Shown here piece by piece: positions 9,637 to 20,608 of a DNA stretch of 64,000 bases; positions within the stretch are counted from its first letter, which is position 1, and each line of letters starts with the position of its first letter. The notes beneath the pieces are model-generated. The model made no database searches. It saw only the letters and a list, made by a program, of their open reading frames with translations, and was not told where the DNA came from. The stretch covers positions 62,001 through 126,000 of the forward strand of contig JAQGMG010000028.1 of assembly GCA_028292485.1 (NCBI GenBank). Reading direction: 5' to 3'. A program made the position numbers and the translations under genes. Origin of the DNA: Rhodocyclales bacterium (lineage in GTDB: Bacteria; Pseudomonadota; Gammaproteobacteria; Burkholderiales; Rhodocyclaceae).

Positions 9637-9660
9637 GTTCGCCGGGCGAGCCCGGCGAAC
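9637..9660. terminator. Hairpin between smg and topB
   Basis: Perfect 10-base arms GTTCGCCGGG and CCCGGCGAAC surround a 4-base loop. There is no U-tract on either side, so it is a hairpin of uncertain terminator strength. Confidence 0.45.
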
Positions 9661-9765
9661 AATGCGTGTAGATGATAGGCGGCGCTTGGACGGTCGCGCA
9701 AGTCGGCAGTGAACAAAGTGCCGCTTCGGTCAGCCCGCAAGCACCCTTCTGCGCCGGTTATTCGC

Positions 9766-10254
9766 CTAATGAATCGGCAGAACTTCCGTCCAGTCGCCGT
9801 CTTCCTCGTCGGTTTCCTCGGTGAGCAGTTCATCGAGGATCAGCGTATCCATGCTGGCTTGCTGCTGCCACAGCACCATCAGCACGATCACCTTGAACTT
9901 GGACAGCGAGACTTCCGGTTCTGGCAGCGCCATGGCGCGCTCGATGATCATCTCGCGCTGGCGGGCGTCCAGTGTCCGGTTCGCTTCGAGAAAGGCCAGG
10001 AAGCCGCGGCATTCGATATCGACGCGTGCCTGTTCCTCTTCGGTAAAGATGCGGATCGAGCGACTGTCGGCGTCGAAGCTGGCGGTAGGTTCGCTGACGA
10101 TGCAGCGCAGGCCGGAGAGCCACTCGATGGCTTCGGAGATTTCGCCGTCCTCGAACCCTGCAGCAGAGAGCTTGCGGGCAAGCTGCTCCGGCTCGGCGGG
10201 ACAGGCTTCGGCGTAGCCGTAGGTTTCAAATAGATAGACAAGTATGTCGATCAT
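9766..10254 (-). CDS. smg: Smg family protein (DUF494)
   Basis: The 162-residue protein begins MIDILVYLFETY, the start typical of Smg proteins. It has an acidic C-terminus rich in Glu and Asp (TEETDEEDGD) and no membrane segment. Smg is encoded beside dprA (smf), def and fmt in many beta- and gammaproteobacteria; its function remains unclear. It lies 48 bases downstream of dprA on the same strand. Identification rests on sequence start, length and the conserved neighbourhood. Confidence 0.88.
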   Translation of the reverse strand: MIDILVYLFETYGYAEACPAEPEQLARKLSAAGFEDGEISEAIEWLSGLRCIVSEPTASFDADSRSIRIFTEEEQARVDIECRGFLAFLEANRTLDARQREMIIERAMALPEPEVSLSKFKVIVLMVLWQQQASMDTLILDELLTEETDEEDGDWTEVLPIH

Positions 10255-10302
10255 ATGCGCGTTCCCCTCGGCATTGCACCTTCTTACTGGCCAGAACGGT
10301 GC

Positions 10303-11406
10303 TTATTGGAGTCTTTGCAGCCTTCCACCCGGCAGGCGTTCCACGCGCCCTTCGAGTTCCAGTACTGTCAGCATGGCGAAGAGTGAATCCGCCGTCAAGC
10401 CAGCGCGTGCGGATAGTGTGTCGGGGTCGACGGGATCGAAGCCAATCAGCGCCAGCAGGCGGGACGTTTCGTCAGGCGCATTGGGCTCCTCGGCAAGCGG
10501 GGCAAGCTGTGGCGAGGAGGCATCCCAGCGCAGCTCTTCGAGCACGTCCTGGGCGCTCTCGACAAGCTTGGCGCCCTGTTTGATCAGCTGATGACAGCCT
10601 TTGGACAGCGGCGAATGGATCGAACCCGGTATGGCGAAGACCTCGCGGCCCTGTTCAAGCGCCATGCGCGCCGTGATGAGAGAGCCGCTGCCCAAGGCTG
10701 CCTCGATCACCAGCACGCCACGCGACAGGCCCGATATGAGCCGGTTACGACGCGGGAAGTTGTAGGCAGCGGCCGGTGTGCCGAGAGCGAATTCACTGAT
10801 GATCGCGCCGTTTTCGACGATCTTGTGTGCCAGTGCGGCGTTGCTTGCCGGATAGACGCGATCTGCGCCGGTGCCGATTACGGCGACAGTGCTGCCGCGC
10901 CCGGCAAGTGCGCCGCGGTGTGCCGCTGCATCGATGCCCAGCGCCATTCCGCTTACTACGGTGAGACCAGCCTGCGACAGGGCTCGCGCAAAGGCTTCGG
11001 CGTTGGCATTGCCTTGCGCCGTCGCATTGCGCGAGCCAACCAGGGCGATGGCGGGACGATTGAGAAGCTGTGGATCGCCTTTGACGTAAAGCAGGCAAGG
11101 CGGATCGGCAGTTTGCAGCAGGCTCTGCGGAAACGCTGCGTCGGACAAGGTCAGGATGTGATTGTGTGGCTCGGCCGCCCAGGCAAGCGCGGCATTGATG
11201 CCGCCTTCGGTTTCATGATCGAGAAGCTTGTTGGCGAGCCTGTTGCCAATGACGTCGGCAATCGCCGCGTGCTTGGCGGCAAAAATACGGTCCGGTAAAC
11301 CGAATGCCGCCAGCAGCTCGCGCTGACGTTCGGGGCCAATTCCGGGAACACTGGTCAGACGCAGCCAGGAACGAAGCTCGTCCTGGCCGCTACTCTCATC
11401 GCTCAC
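10303..11406 (-). CDS. dprA: DNA-processing protein DprA
   Basis: This 367-residue protein protects incoming single-stranded DNA and loads RecA during transformation. A helix-hairpin-helix-like N-terminus (LTSVPGIGPERQRELL) is followed by the Rossmann core with ALVGSRNAT, VVSGMALGIDAAAHRGAL and ISEFALGTPAAAYNFPRRNR, all DprA signatures. A winged-helix C-terminus is consistent with the last 60 residues. I chose GTG 11406, ten bases after the upstream LysM gene's stop; the longer reading frame overlaps that gene. It likely shares a transcript with the LysM gene and smg. Confidence 0.93.
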   Translation of the reverse strand: MSDESSGQDELRSWLRLTSVPGIGPERQRELLAAFGLPDRIFAAKHAAIADVIGNRLANKLLDHETEGGINAALAWAAEPHNHILTLSDAAFPQSLLQTADPPCLLYVKGDPQLLNRPAIALVGSRNATAQGNANAEAFARALSQAGLTVVSGMALGIDAAAHRGALAGRGSTVAVIGTGADRVYPASNAALAHKIVENGAIISEFALGTPAAAYNFPRRNRLISGLSRGVLVIEAALGSGSLITARMALEQGREVFAIPGSIHSPLSKGCHQLIKQGAKLVESAQDVLEELRWDASSPQLAPLAEEPNAPDETSRLLALIGFDPVDPDTLSARAGLTADSLFAMLTVLELEGRVERLPGGRLQRLQ

Positions 11407-11416
11407 GCTGCACCAC

Positions 11417-12514
11417 TCAGGGTGCCGTGGCGTTGTCTCCCACGCGAACCGGGAGCGAGCTATCAAGGACCAAGGCGTATGAGAGGCGATTGAAGACACG
11501 GAACACCATGACCATGCCGTAACGCTCACTCGGCAGCGCGATCGATTGCGCCTTGTCGCCACCGTCCGCACCACGATACGTTGCATTGCCGCGGAAACGA
11601 TCGAGCGCCACCACCTGACCAGGCTCTACACCTTTGTCGCGACCTGCGTTGAGCGTGATGACACCGTAACGGCCAGTTTCGTCGAGACCGCCGTAGATGC
11701 TCGCGACACGCGCATCGAGATCACGTGGCGCGGCGCGCGGCACCGGCGAGAAAGCGGTTTCCTTACCGGTAGGCAGCAGGCGGTCGCCGGTCGAGATTTC
11801 GTGCTTGACCTTGGTAACCTGCAGCGCCGCAGCCTTGCCTCCAGTCTCGGGCGTTGTCACGCGGGCGTTGCCGACGAGCACAGCTTCATAACCAAGAACG
11901 AGTTTCTCGTTGAGCGGATCCTTGATCGGCTTGCCGGGACGATAGATCGTCCACGCATCCTGTCCGGTGACGAGGTTGCGCGCGAAGATCGTTTCATTGG
12001 CGCCGACTATCACGCGGTCTTCAGGCAGGCCGATCACGGTGCCGGCATCGCCCGGACTGGCTGTGTCGGTCACCAGCGGTTCGATCAGCAGGGTCTGGAT
12101 GTACTGCAAAGGGACGGTGGAGATCGCGCCCCCAGCCGGGCTCTCATAGACGCGAGGTGACAGGCGCTCATACGTGCTGCTGGAGCCCGGCGGCGTCAGC
12201 GACAGGGTCGGGCCGTTAGGACCATTGCGGTCGAGGTAGATCACCTGGCCGGGATAGATCCAGTGCGGATTCTTGATCTGATCGGTATTGAGCTTCCACA
12301 CTTCGGGCCAGCGCCAGGGGGATTTCAGGAACTTGCCGGAGATGCCCCACAGCGTGTCACCCTTGACCACGGTGTAGCTGTCTGGTGCATTCTCGGCGAG
12401 CTCAAGCTTGCCTTTGGCTACGGAAGCGTCCTGCGTTTGTGCCAGTGCAGGCAGAACCACGCCTGTCGTCAAAGCCGCGAGCGCAAGGAAGAGCGCAGAA
12501 GAGAAGCGTTTCAT
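11417..12514 (-). CDS. LysM domain exported protein
   Basis: The 365-residue protein has a signal peptide (MKRFSSALFLALAALTTG... ending near ALA at residues 23-25). A LysM module at about 47-97 (YTVVKGDTLWGISGKFL) should bind peptidoglycan. The remaining 260 residues have no recognised domain. Orthologues precede dprA and face def in many Burkholderiales. ATG 12514 is chosen because it directly precedes the signal peptide; upstream in-frame sequence looks non-coding. A cell-wall role is inferred from the LysM domain. Confidence 0.87.
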   Translation of the reverse strand: MKRFSSALFLALAALTTGVVLPALAQTQDASVAKGKLELAENAPDSYTVVKGDTLWGISGKFLKSPWRWPEVWKLNTDQIKNPHWIYPGQVIYLDRNGPNGPTLSLTPPGSSSTYERLSPRVYESPAGGAISTVPLQYIQTLLIEPLVTDTASPGDAGTVIGLPEDRVIVGANETIFARNLVTGQDAWTIYRPGKPIKDPLNEKLVLGYEAVLVGNARVTTPETGGKAAALQVTKVKHEISTGDRLLPTGKETAFSPVPRAAPRDLDARVASIYGGLDETGRYGVITLNAGRDKGVEPGQVVALDRFRGNATYRGADGGDKAQSIALPSERYGMVMVFRVFNRLSYALVLDSSLPVRVGDNATAP

Positions 12515-12762
12515 AGCCAACCCCGTTGATGATCGATACACATGGTTAGACAGGCTTGCGTAAATCCGGCTTGTCAGCCGGCATTGCCGTCGTGCGAGCC
12601 GCACTCCCGAAAATATTTCGCAAAGTGACTTGAGATAACGGCCGTAAACCCAAAAAATATATAATTGGCGATAGTGGAAGCAGTCAAGGCTGCCTCAAGT
12701 AATACTTTAGATTCTGCACGTAGCCGCCTCATCCTTCAAGGTTTTCGGGATTTTTCAGACAA
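12515..12762. promoter_or_regulatory. Divergent promoter region between the LysM gene and def
   Basis: This 248-base gap separates divergently transcribed genes. It is more AT-rich than its surroundings near 12650-12666, where TATAAT (12660-12665, plus strand) is a possible -10 box for def. No convincing -35 hexamer sits 16-18 bases upstream. No repeat element is present. Confidence 0.4.
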
Positions 12763-13266
12763 ATGGCCCTGCTGAACATACTTCAATACCCGGACCCGAG
12801 ACTCCACAAGAAAGCCGTTCCGGTCAAGCTCGTGGACGATCGTATCCGACGATTGGTCGCCGACATGGCTGAGACCATGTACGCCGCGCCGGGCATTGGT
12901 CTGGCTGCGAATCAGGTCGACGTGCAGGAACGCGTCGTCGTCATCGATGCTTCGGAAGACAAGTCCGGCCTGCGCGCATTCATCAATCCCGAGATCGTGC
13001 AGCGCGAAGGCGAGCAGGTGTGCGAAGAGGGCTGCCTGTCGGTGCCAGGCATTTACGAGAAGGTAAGTCGCTCGGCCTGGGTGCGCGTGCGTGCGCTCAA
13101 TGAAAAGGGCGAAAAAATCGAACTGGAGGCTGAAGGCCTGTTAGCCGTGTGCATCCAGCATGAGATCGATCACCTCGATGGCAAGGTTTTTGTCGAACAC
13201 CTTTCGCTGCTGAAACAAAACCGCATCAAGAGCAAGCTCTCCAAGCGTTCGCGCATCACTGCATGA
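12763..13266 (+). CDS. def: Peptide deformylase
   Basis: The 167-residue enzyme removes the formyl group from nascent N-terminal methionine in the cytosol. All three metal/active-site motifs are visible: GIGLAANQ at 44-51, EEGCLSV with metal ligand Cys91, and HEIDH at 133-137. Length is normal for the family. It is followed after 49 bases by fmt, which adds the formyl group to initiator tRNA, the usual def-fmt pairing. Confidence 0.97.
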   Translation: MALLNILQYPDPRLHKKAVPVKLVDDRIRRLVADMAETMYAAPGIGLAANQVDVQERVVVIDASEDKSGLRAFINPEIVQREGEQVCEEGCLSVPGIYEKVSRSAWVRVRALNEKGEKIELEAEGLLAVCIQHEIDHLDGKVFVEHLSLLKQNRIKSKLSKRSRITA

Positions 13267-13315
13267 TTTGCCGCGGTGGACACACCGCGCCCACCCCAAG
13301 CATGCCCTTCATTGA

Positions 13316-14239
13316 ATGAAAATCGCCTTTGCCGGAACACCGGAATTCGCCGCCCTGGCGCTGCGCGCCATCATTGGCGCCGGTTTCGACGTGCCTCTCG
13401 TACTCACCCAGCCCGACCGTCCCGCCGGGCGGGGTATGAATTTGCACGTCAGTGCGGTCAAGCAGGTAGCACTTGACGCTGGCATAGCGGTTGATCAGCC
13501 GGAAAAGTTGCGTACCCCCGAGCAGCAGAGTCGTCTCAGGGAATGCGCGCCGGACGTGTTAGTCGTCGCTGCTTATGGCCTGATCCTGCCGCAGGCGGTG
13601 CTCGACATTCCGCGCCTGGGCTGCCTGAACATCCACGCTTCGCTTCTGCCGCGCTGGCGCGGCGCAGCACCGATCCATCGCGCCATCGAGGCAGGCGATA
13701 GCGAGACTGGCATCACCATCATGCAGATGGACGCGGGGCTGGATACGGGGGCCATGCTGGACATGCGCGCCCTGGCCATCATGCCGAACGACACCACGGC
13801 CAGCCTGCATGACAAGCTCGCCGCGCTAGGGGGCGAAATGATCGTCGATACCCTGCGTGGACTGGAAAAAGGTGTGCTCCACGCCACGCCGCAACCGGCC
13901 GATGGCGTGACCTATGCCAGCAAGATTGCCAAGAGTGAAAGCATCCTTGATTTCAGTCAGCCCGCGGCGGTGCTGGCGCGTCGTCTGCGCGCGTTCGATC
14001 CATTCCCCGGTGGCGTGGCGACGTTCGATGGTGTGATGATCAAGGTGTGGGCAGGTAATGCTGTTGGCATTTCAGGCGCGCCCGGCCAGGTGCTCGAAGT
14101 CAGCGATGCCGGCGTCGTGGTTGCCTGTGGCGAAAGCGCTCTGCGCCTGACCGAATTGCAGAAGCCTGGTGGCAAGCGTTTGTCCGCACGCGAGTTTCTG
14201 CGCGGTTTTCCCATCGAAGCCGGATGCATGTTGGGCTGA
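13316..14239 (+). CDS. fmt: Methionyl-tRNA formyltransferase
   Basis: This 307-residue enzyme formylates Met-tRNAfMet using 10-formyltetrahydrofolate. The N-terminal formyltransferase fold contains the signature [12 protein letters not shown] (about 109-120), with catalytic residues expected at N106, H108 and D143 (GLDTG). The C-terminal tRNA-binding domain follows from about residue 205. Its stop codon lies inside the left arm of a 26-bp palindrome that may terminate the def-fmt transcript. Confidence 0.97.
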   Translation: MKIAFAGTPEFAALALRAIIGAGFDVPLVLTQPDRPAGRGMNLHVSAVKQVALDAGIAVDQPEKLRTPEQQSRLRECAPDVLVVAAYGLILPQAVLDIPRLGCLNIHASLLPRWRGAAPIHRAIEAGDSETGITIMQMDAGLDTGAMLDMRALAIMPNDTTASLHDKLAALGGEMIVDTLRGLEKGVLHATPQPADGVTYASKIAKSESILDFSQPAAVLARRLRAFDPFPGGVATFDGVMIKVWAGNAVGISGAPGQVLEVSDAGVVVACGESALRLTELQKPGGKRLSAREFLRGFPIEAGCMLG

Positions 14240-14296
14240 CGAAGGAAGCCCAACATCAATGACAGCAATCTGTTGGGCTTCCTTCGTCAGCCCAAC
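14230..14296. repeat. REP-like long palindrome overlapping the fmt stop codon
   Basis: Perfect 26-base arms (14230-14255 and 14271-14296) enclose a 14-base loop. The left arm contains the last codons of fmt. The right arm is followed by CTACC, recalling the CCAACCTAC outer motif of the hairpins at 32338-32444 and 41170-41232. It may act as a transcript end or RNA stabiliser. Confidence 0.75.
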
Positions 14297-14370
14297 CTAC
14301 CCAACTTCACCCGCCGTTCTTCGTGCGTGCCAATGGTGGATTGGTATCGCGCTGCCAATCCGTCCTGCGA

Positions 14371-15099
14371 TCAATTCAACAAACGCGTTGGCTCCATCGG
14401 GGCGCCGCAGCACTTCTTGAATTTCTTGCCGCTGCCGCACGGGCAGATGTCATTGCGGCCGGGTTGTGCGTCGGCGCGGTGTGGCGTGCGCGGCGCGGTC
14501 ATGACGCGCAGCCAGCGCCGCCAGAAGGCGTAGAGATATTGCAGGCCGGCAGCGGTAACGCTGATCAGCTCGTCGCGTTCTGCTGAGGTGAGCGGATGGC
14601 CCGGCGATTTTTCACCGGTGTCGAAGGCGCCGATGATGCTGATCAGGGTGACGCACTCTTCGTCTTCCTCAAGTGCATCCCAGTGAATATCTTTCAGCCA
14701 GTTCAGGCCGGCGCGAAAACCCCGCGCCCAGCCCTCGGCAAGCGGGTGGCCGCTACTGCTGGTGTCGTCGAGCAGCGGGAAGTACATGGCGTCCGGGCCT
14801 TCCTTGGCACTGACGCCCGACCAGTCCTCTCGAAAGCCCTGCGCAATGTGATTCCAGTGCCGCATCAATAGCTGCACGCAACGCTGCGCCTGCAATTCAC
14901 TGGACCATTCCGGCGTTTCTTCGCCGAACACGACGGCAAGCCATTGGCTCGGCGGAACGGTTTCCGGGCCCGTGACCAACGCACACAGCAGACCATCGAG
15001 CTCTTCAAGTGAGTGCGAGCCGGCGTGTTGCGAGAGCAATGCATCAAGCTCATCGAGTTCATCGTCATGCAGCGCACCATGCGCGAGATGAGGCGTCAT
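14371..15099 (-). CDS. UPF0149 family protein with C-terminal SEC-C motif (YecA-like)
   Basis: The 242-residue protein has an N-terminal UPF0149/YecA-type helical domain ([19 protein letters not shown]). It ends with the zinc-binding SEC-C motif [17 protein letters not shown], as found at the SecA C-terminus. YecA-type proteins have been linked to ribosomes and protein export, but the role is not settled. It overlaps the upstream DUF4442 gene by four bases (ATGA). The acidic N-terminal half and basic metal-binding tail are typical. Confidence 0.88.
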   Translation of the reverse strand: MTPHLAHGALHDDELDELDALLSQHAGSHSLEELDGLLCALVTGPETVPPSQWLAVVFGEETPEWSSELQAQRCVQLLMRHWNHIAQGFREDWSGVSAKEGPDAMYFPLLDDTSSSGHPLAEGWARGFRAGLNWLKDIHWDALEEDEECVTLISIIGAFDTGEKSPGHPLTSAERDELISVTAAGLQYLYAFWRRWLRVMTAPRTPHRADAQPGRNDICPCGSGKKFKKCCGAPMEPTRLLN

Positions 15100-15614
15100 T
15101 GCAGTTCTGTTCTTTCTTCGGTCATCGGCTTGCGCCGGATATACAAGGTCTTGCTGACGCTGGCTACCACGTTGCCCTGCGCGTCTGTCACATCGACAGC
15201 GTAGTGTGGTTCGTACTTCTCGCCTTCAGCGATCTGCCGATGGATATCGGCCAGTATCGCATCGTCGATGAAAAAACGGGCGCGCACTGTGCCACGCGCG
15301 GGTAGTTTGAAATCGATATGCGAGGTACTGTCCCACACCACATGGTCCTTGCCGATATTACGCAAAATCAGCAGCGCAAAAAAAGGGTCGGTCATGGCAA
15401 ACAGCGAGCCACCGAAATGTGTGCCGAAGATGTTCGTGTTGAGCAGGCACTGACGCATGCGCACCGTCGCCTCGCGAAAGTCTGCACTGATGTATTCGAC
15501 GTGAATGCCAGCGCCGATGAAGGGCGGCCACATATTGATGAAGAGCCGTGTCAGCCAGGCCGGGGGCGTGGCATTGCGCAGGAAGCCCTGCCGGAATTTG
15601 GGGTTGCTGCTCAT
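15096..15614 (-). CDS. DUF4442 hotdog-fold protein (putative thioesterase)
   Basis: The 172-residue protein contains a region from about 35 to 160 ([25 protein letters not shown]) characteristic of DUF4442, a hotdog-fold family related to PaaI-type acyl-CoA thioesterases. The short amphipathic N-terminus is not a signal peptide. It is cotranscribed with the UPF0149 gene through an ATGA overlap. The substrate is unknown. Confidence 0.82.
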   Translation of the reverse strand: MSSNPKFRQGFLRNATPPAWLTRLFINMWPPFIGAGIHVEYISADFREATVRMRQCLLNTNIFGTHFGGSLFAMTDPFFALLILRNIGKDHVVWDSTSHIDFKLPARGTVRARFFIDDAILADIHRQIAEGEKYEPHYAVDVTDAQGNVVASVSKTLYIRRKPMTEERTELQ

Positions 15615-15734
15615 GCTGACAATCGGACGGGTAACGGTTCCTACTGTAACGCCAATGCCATGGTCAGCACTACTTCATCCAGGACAGCGAACAATGGCGT
15701 GCCGCATTCTGGTATTCGCTGCACTTCAAGGGAT

Positions 15735-16322
15735 TCAGGCCTTCGACAACAGCTTCAAGGCCGCGCGGATACCTTCCGACACGCTGATTTCTGCAGGCAG
15801 GCCCTTGAGCGCCAGCGCCGCTTCCTTCTCGTTGTAACCGAGCGCCAGCAGCGCGTGCACGATGTCGCTCTGCGCGTTGGCGCCTGCCGCCGCGATGCTG
15901 CCTGCCACGCCAGGCAGAGCCTTGGCCAATTTGTCCCGCAGCTCCAGCAGCAGGCGTTCGGCTGTTTTCTTGCCGATTCCCGGGATCTTTGTCAGTCGCC
16001 CCGACTCCTGCAGTGCCACGGCCTGAGCCAGCTCCGTGACCGACAAGCCGGACAGCACGGCCAGCGCCGTGCGCGCGCCGATGCCGGTGACCTTGAGCAG
16101 CTGGCGGAAAGCCATGCGCTCGTCGAGCGTGGCAAAACCGAAGAGGATGTGGGCGTCTTCACGCACCGTGAGATGCGTATGCAGGCTGACCTTCTCGCCG
16201 TTGCCGGGCAGGTTGTAGAACGTGCTCATCGGCACTTCAACGTCATATCCCACGCCATTCACGTCGAGCAGGATTTGCGGCGGGTTCTTTTCCAGCAAGG
16301 TGCCGCTAAGTCTTCCAATCAT
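15735..16322 (-). CDS. ruvA: Holliday junction branch-migration protein RuvA
   Basis: The 195-residue protein starts [20 protein letters not shown], an OB-fold domain I. Two helix-hairpin-helix motifs follow ([19 protein letters not shown] and [19 protein letters not shown]). The C-terminal domain III that contacts RuvB ends the protein ([16 protein letters not shown]). It binds four-way junctions and recruits the RuvB motor. ruvB and ruvC are not in the window. ATG 16322 is the family start; the open frame continues upstream without family similarity. Confidence 0.96.
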   Translation of the reverse strand: MIGRLSGTLLEKNPPQILLDVNGVGYDVEVPMSTFYNLPGNGEKVSLHTHLTVREDAHILFGFATLDERMAFRQLLKVTGIGARTALAVLSGLSVTELAQAVALQESGRLTKIPGIGKKTAERLLLELRDKLAKALPGVAGSIAAAGANAQSDIVHALLALGYNEKEAALALKGLPAEISVSEGIRAALKLLSKA

Positions 16323-16486
16323 GATGCGCTTTCGTTTCGAAGGGCTTGCTGGCGAATGCGCCAGGCATGCAACAAGGTTGGCAGGTCGTTGCGCCGCAGG
16401 CAGGGCGCAGAAGACGAGCAAACCTTCAGGATCAGCCACGATACCGGGAATCGTCATCGGCAGCACGGGCCATCCATCCGCGCTGC

Positions 16487-17149
16487 TCAACCAATGGCGA
16501 CGAGTACGTCCTTGAGCGACGAGACTGCGGGCACACCCAGCATGCGAATGCCGGCATCGGGCCGTAGCAGGTCGGGCACCATGACGACTTGCATATTCGC
16601 CGATACGGCGGCGCGCACGCCCGCGTTCGAATCTTCCAGCGCCAGGCAACGTGAAGGCTCGACACCGAGACGGCTGGCGGCAAGCTCATAGATCTCCGGA
16701 TGCGGCTTGCCGCGCAGCACCTCGTCGCCACAGGCCATGGCCTTGAAATGCTGCATGAATTGCGCGCGGTGCAGCTTTGCCTCAGCGCGCGAGCGACGCG
16801 TCGACGTGGCAACCGCACAGGGAATGCGCAAGGCTTCGAGCCGCATCAGCAACTCGCGCGCAAAGGGCTTGGGCGGGATGTCGCCGGCGACGATCGCGGC
16901 TTCGTAAAGCTCGCCGAAGCGCTCGCGCAGGGCCTCTACGGGATAGTCTGCGCCGAATGCGCCAAGCAGGATGCCATCGGAGTCGCGCGAATTGAGGCCC
17001 ACCATCTGAAGCCCGACTGCATGGTCCCAGCGAATGTCGAGTGCTTGCGCGGCCTGTGCCAGCAGCGCGAGCGCCTGCCGCTCGCTGTCGAGCAGCAGGC
17101 CATCCATGTCGAAGATGACCGCGTCGGGTCGGGTGATATGCAGTTGCAT
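16487..17149 (-). CDS. HAD-superfamily phosphatase (beta-phosphoglucomutase-like)
   Basis: This 220-residue protein carries HAD motif [11 protein letters not shown], with nucleophile D14 and acid/base D16. Motif II-like [13 protein letters not shown], the motif III lysine region [12 protein letters not shown] and motif [10 protein letters not shown] follow. A helical cap lies between motifs I and II, as in the subclass-I beta-PGM/phosphoglycolate phosphatase group. The substrate cannot be told. It is seven bases from the downstream GNAT gene, with same-strand transcription from the rng side. Confidence 0.9.
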   Translation of the reverse strand: MQLHITRPDAVIFDMDGLLLDSERQALALLAQAAQALDIRWDHAVGLQMVGLNSRDSDGILLGAFGADYPVEALRERFGELYEAAIVAGDIPPKPFARELLMRLEALRIPCAVATSTRRSRAEAKLHRAQFMQHFKAMACGDEVLRGKPHPEIYELAASRLGVEPSRCLALEDSNAGVRAAVSANMQVVMVPDLLRPDAGIRMLGVPAVSSLKDVLVAIG

Positions 17150-17156
17150 GGCTGGT

Positions 17157-17792
17157 TCAGCCTGGTTCGTTGTCCAAGGGCGCTATCGTGAGTTGCGGCG
17201 CGATATCCAGCGCTGCGAGACGCGCTTCGAGGCGGGCACGCACGTCAGGCCATTCCGAGGCGATGATGCTGAACTGCACCGAGTCGCGGATGCGTCCGTC
17301 CGGCATGATGCGCTCGTTGCGTGCGATGCCCTCTTCCATGGCGCCAAGTTTGCGGATCGCGGCTCGTGAGCGTACGTTCAAGGCGTCCGTCTGGAACTGT
17401 ACGCGAATGCATCCGGCATGTTCGAAAGCATGTCGCAGCATGAGGTACTTCGCCTCCGCGTTGACGAAGCTGCTTTGCCAGGACTGGGCGATCCACGTGT
17501 GACCGATCTCGCGTTTGCGATTGGCCGCATCGATCTGCCAGAAGCGTGTCGCCCCGACGATGCGGCCGCCATCCACGAGCGTCGTGACGAAGGGAATGGC
17601 CGAGCCGGCCCGCCGTCCGGCAAGCGCTGTCTCGATATAGGCGGACATGGTGTTGGCGTTCGGAATCCTGCTCAGCCCGAGCGACCACAATTCGCCGTCC
17701 GCAGCCGCGGCAAGCAAGGCATCCGCATGCGCCGGCTGCAGCGGGTGCAAAGCGACTTTCTGGCCGATCAGCGAGAATGGTTTTTCCGTCAC
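17157..17792 (-). CDS. GNAT family N-acetyltransferase (RimJ/RimL-like)
   Basis: The protein is about 211 residues with the GNAT fold: an N-terminal strand (KVALHPLQPAHADALL), a central IVGATRFWQID strand and KREIGHTWIA. The acetyl-CoA region and ALNVRSRAAIRKLGAMEEG follow, as in RimJ/L-type proteins that acetylate protein N-termini or small amines. I chose GTG 17792, just after the rng stop; an in-frame TTG at 17802 is possible. Substrate unknown. Confidence 0.82.
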   Translation of the reverse strand: MTEKPFSLIGQKVALHPLQPAHADALLAAAADGELWSLGLSRIPNANTMSAYIETALAGRRAGSAIPFVTTLVDGGRIVGATRFWQIDAANRKREIGHTWIAQSWQSSFVNAEAKYLMLRHAFEHAGCIRVQFQTDALNVRSRAAIRKLGAMEEGIARNERIMPDGRIRDSVQFSIIASEWPDVRARLEARLAALDIAPQLTIAPLDNEPG

Positions 17793-17811
17793 GTTCGTCA
17801 ATCTCTGTTGC

Positions 17812-19266
<1,455 letters not shown>

Positions 19267-19383
19267 GACGTGATTCCGGGAAAATTTGAAGGGTGTCGTT
19301 ACCGGAGATTCTACCGGGATGCCCGGCCAAGCGAATTAGCATCTGCCCGACGGGTATCATTCGGGCTCTCTTGAGGGCTTCAC

Positions 19384-20577
19384 GTGGCGCAATCTGCAGC
19401 AGAAAAATTTGACGTGGCTGTAATAGGCGCGGGCGCGGCAGGCATGATGGCAGCGGCAGTCGCGGCTCAGCGCGGTCGCCGGGTGGTGCTCATCGACCAT
19501 GCCGAAAAGCTTGCCGAAAAGATCCGCATTTCGGGTGGCGGCCGCTGCAACTTCACCAACCTGCATACCGGGCCGGCAAATTTCCTTTCCGAGAACCCGC
19601 ATTTCTGCCGCTCGGCGCTATCGCGCTATACCCCGCAGGACTTCATCAAGCTCGTCGACAAACACGGCATTGCCTGGCACGAGAAGCACAAGGGGCAGCT
19701 ATTCTGCGACGATAGTGCGCAGCGCATCATCGAAATGCTGGTGGCCGAATGCGAAATGGGCGCGGTGCAATGGCGTCAGCCCTGCAAGGTGATGGACATT
19801 CGACGTGACGGCGAGCAATGGGCGCTTGCAACGACGGGGGGCGATCTGCTCGCGACGTCCGTTGTGATCGCTACCGGTGGTCTGTCGATCCCCAAGATCG
19901 GCGCCAGCGATTTCGGCCATCGCATCGCGCGTCAGTTCGACATCCCCCTCGTAGCGCCGCGACCGGCGCTGGTGCCCCTGACCTTCGACCCGCTGGCCTG
20001 GGCACCGTTTGCCGAACTGGCCGGCGCGTCACTGGAAGTGGAGGTGAGCTGCGCGGAAGGCCATTTCCGCGAGGACTTGCTCTTCACCCATCGCGGCTTG
20101 TCAGGCCCCGCAATTCTGCAGATTTCATCCTTCTGGCAACCGGGGGAGACGTTGAGCATCAACCTCGTGCCCGATCACCGTCTCGACGAGATCCTGATCA
20201 AGGCCAAACAGGGCAATAAGCAGCACGTCGCCAATATCCTGTCTCAATGGATGCCGCGACGTCTTGCGGAGGCATGGGCCGGCCGCAACGGGCTAAGCGG
20301 CAAACCTCTGGCAGACTGCGCCGACAAGGCGCTGCGCGAACTGGCGCGCGCGACGCACGACTGGCAGCTCAAACCCGCAGGCTCTGAAGGCTATCGCAAA
20401 GCCGAAGTCACGCGTGGCGGCGTCGACACGCGCGCGCTGGACCAGAAAACGATGATGGCCAAAAGCCAACCCGGCCTTTACTTCATTGGCGAGGTGATGG
20501 ATGTGACCGGCTGGCTGGGCGGGTACAATTTTCAGTGGGCCTGGGCGAGCGGCTATGTTTCTGGCATGGCTGTGTAG
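19384..20577 (+). CDS. HI0933-type NAD(P)/FAD-dependent oxidoreductase (YhiN-like)
   Basis: This 397-residue flavoprotein begins with a Rossmann dinucleotide-binding motif (VAVIGAGAAGMMAA, about 10-23). ISGGGRCNFTN and a C-terminal GLYFIGEVMDVTGWLGGYNF follow; both are signatures of the HI0933/YhiN family. GTG at 19384 is the likely start. The family's physiological role is unclear. It is divergent from rng and separated from glpK by 31 bases. Confidence 0.9.
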   Translation: MAQSAAEKFDVAVIGAGAAGMMAAAVAAQRGRRVVLIDHAEKLAEKIRISGGGRCNFTNLHTGPANFLSENPHFCRSALSRYTPQDFIKLVDKHGIAWHEKHKGQLFCDDSAQRIIEMLVAECEMGAVQWRQPCKVMDIRRDGEQWALATTGGDLLATSVVIATGGLSIPKIGASDFGHRIARQFDIPLVAPRPALVPLTFDPLAWAPFAELAGASLEVEVSCAEGHFREDLLFTHRGLSGPAILQISSFWQPGETLSINLVPDHRLDEILIKAKQGNKQHVANILSQWMPRRLAEAWAGRNGLSGKPLADCADKALRELARATHDWQLKPAGSEGYRKAEVTRGGVDTRALDQKTMMAKSQPGLYFIGEVMDVTGWLGGYNFQWAWASGYVSGMAV

Positions 20578-20608
20578 CGTAGGGTTAGTCTCAGAATAGG
20601 AGATTCGA

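Noticed and set aside
10301-10313. GTGCTTATTGG as a fourth CysB site
   Set aside because: It lies at the 3' end of dprA and lacks the ACCAA half at 12 bases.
11407-11586. Upstream extension of dprA
   Set aside because: It overlaps the LysM gene and encodes Arg/Ser-rich sequence unlike DprA; GTG 11406 fits the family and gene spacing.
16323-16649. Upstream extension of ruvA
   Set aside because: RuvA proteins begin MIGRL...; the extra residues have no similarity and run into the HAD gene.
15318-16691. 457-codon plus-strand open frame
   Set aside because: It is antisense to DUF4442, ruvA and the HAD gene. It is arginine/glutamine-rich with no recognisable motif, and results from high GC codon bias of the real genes.
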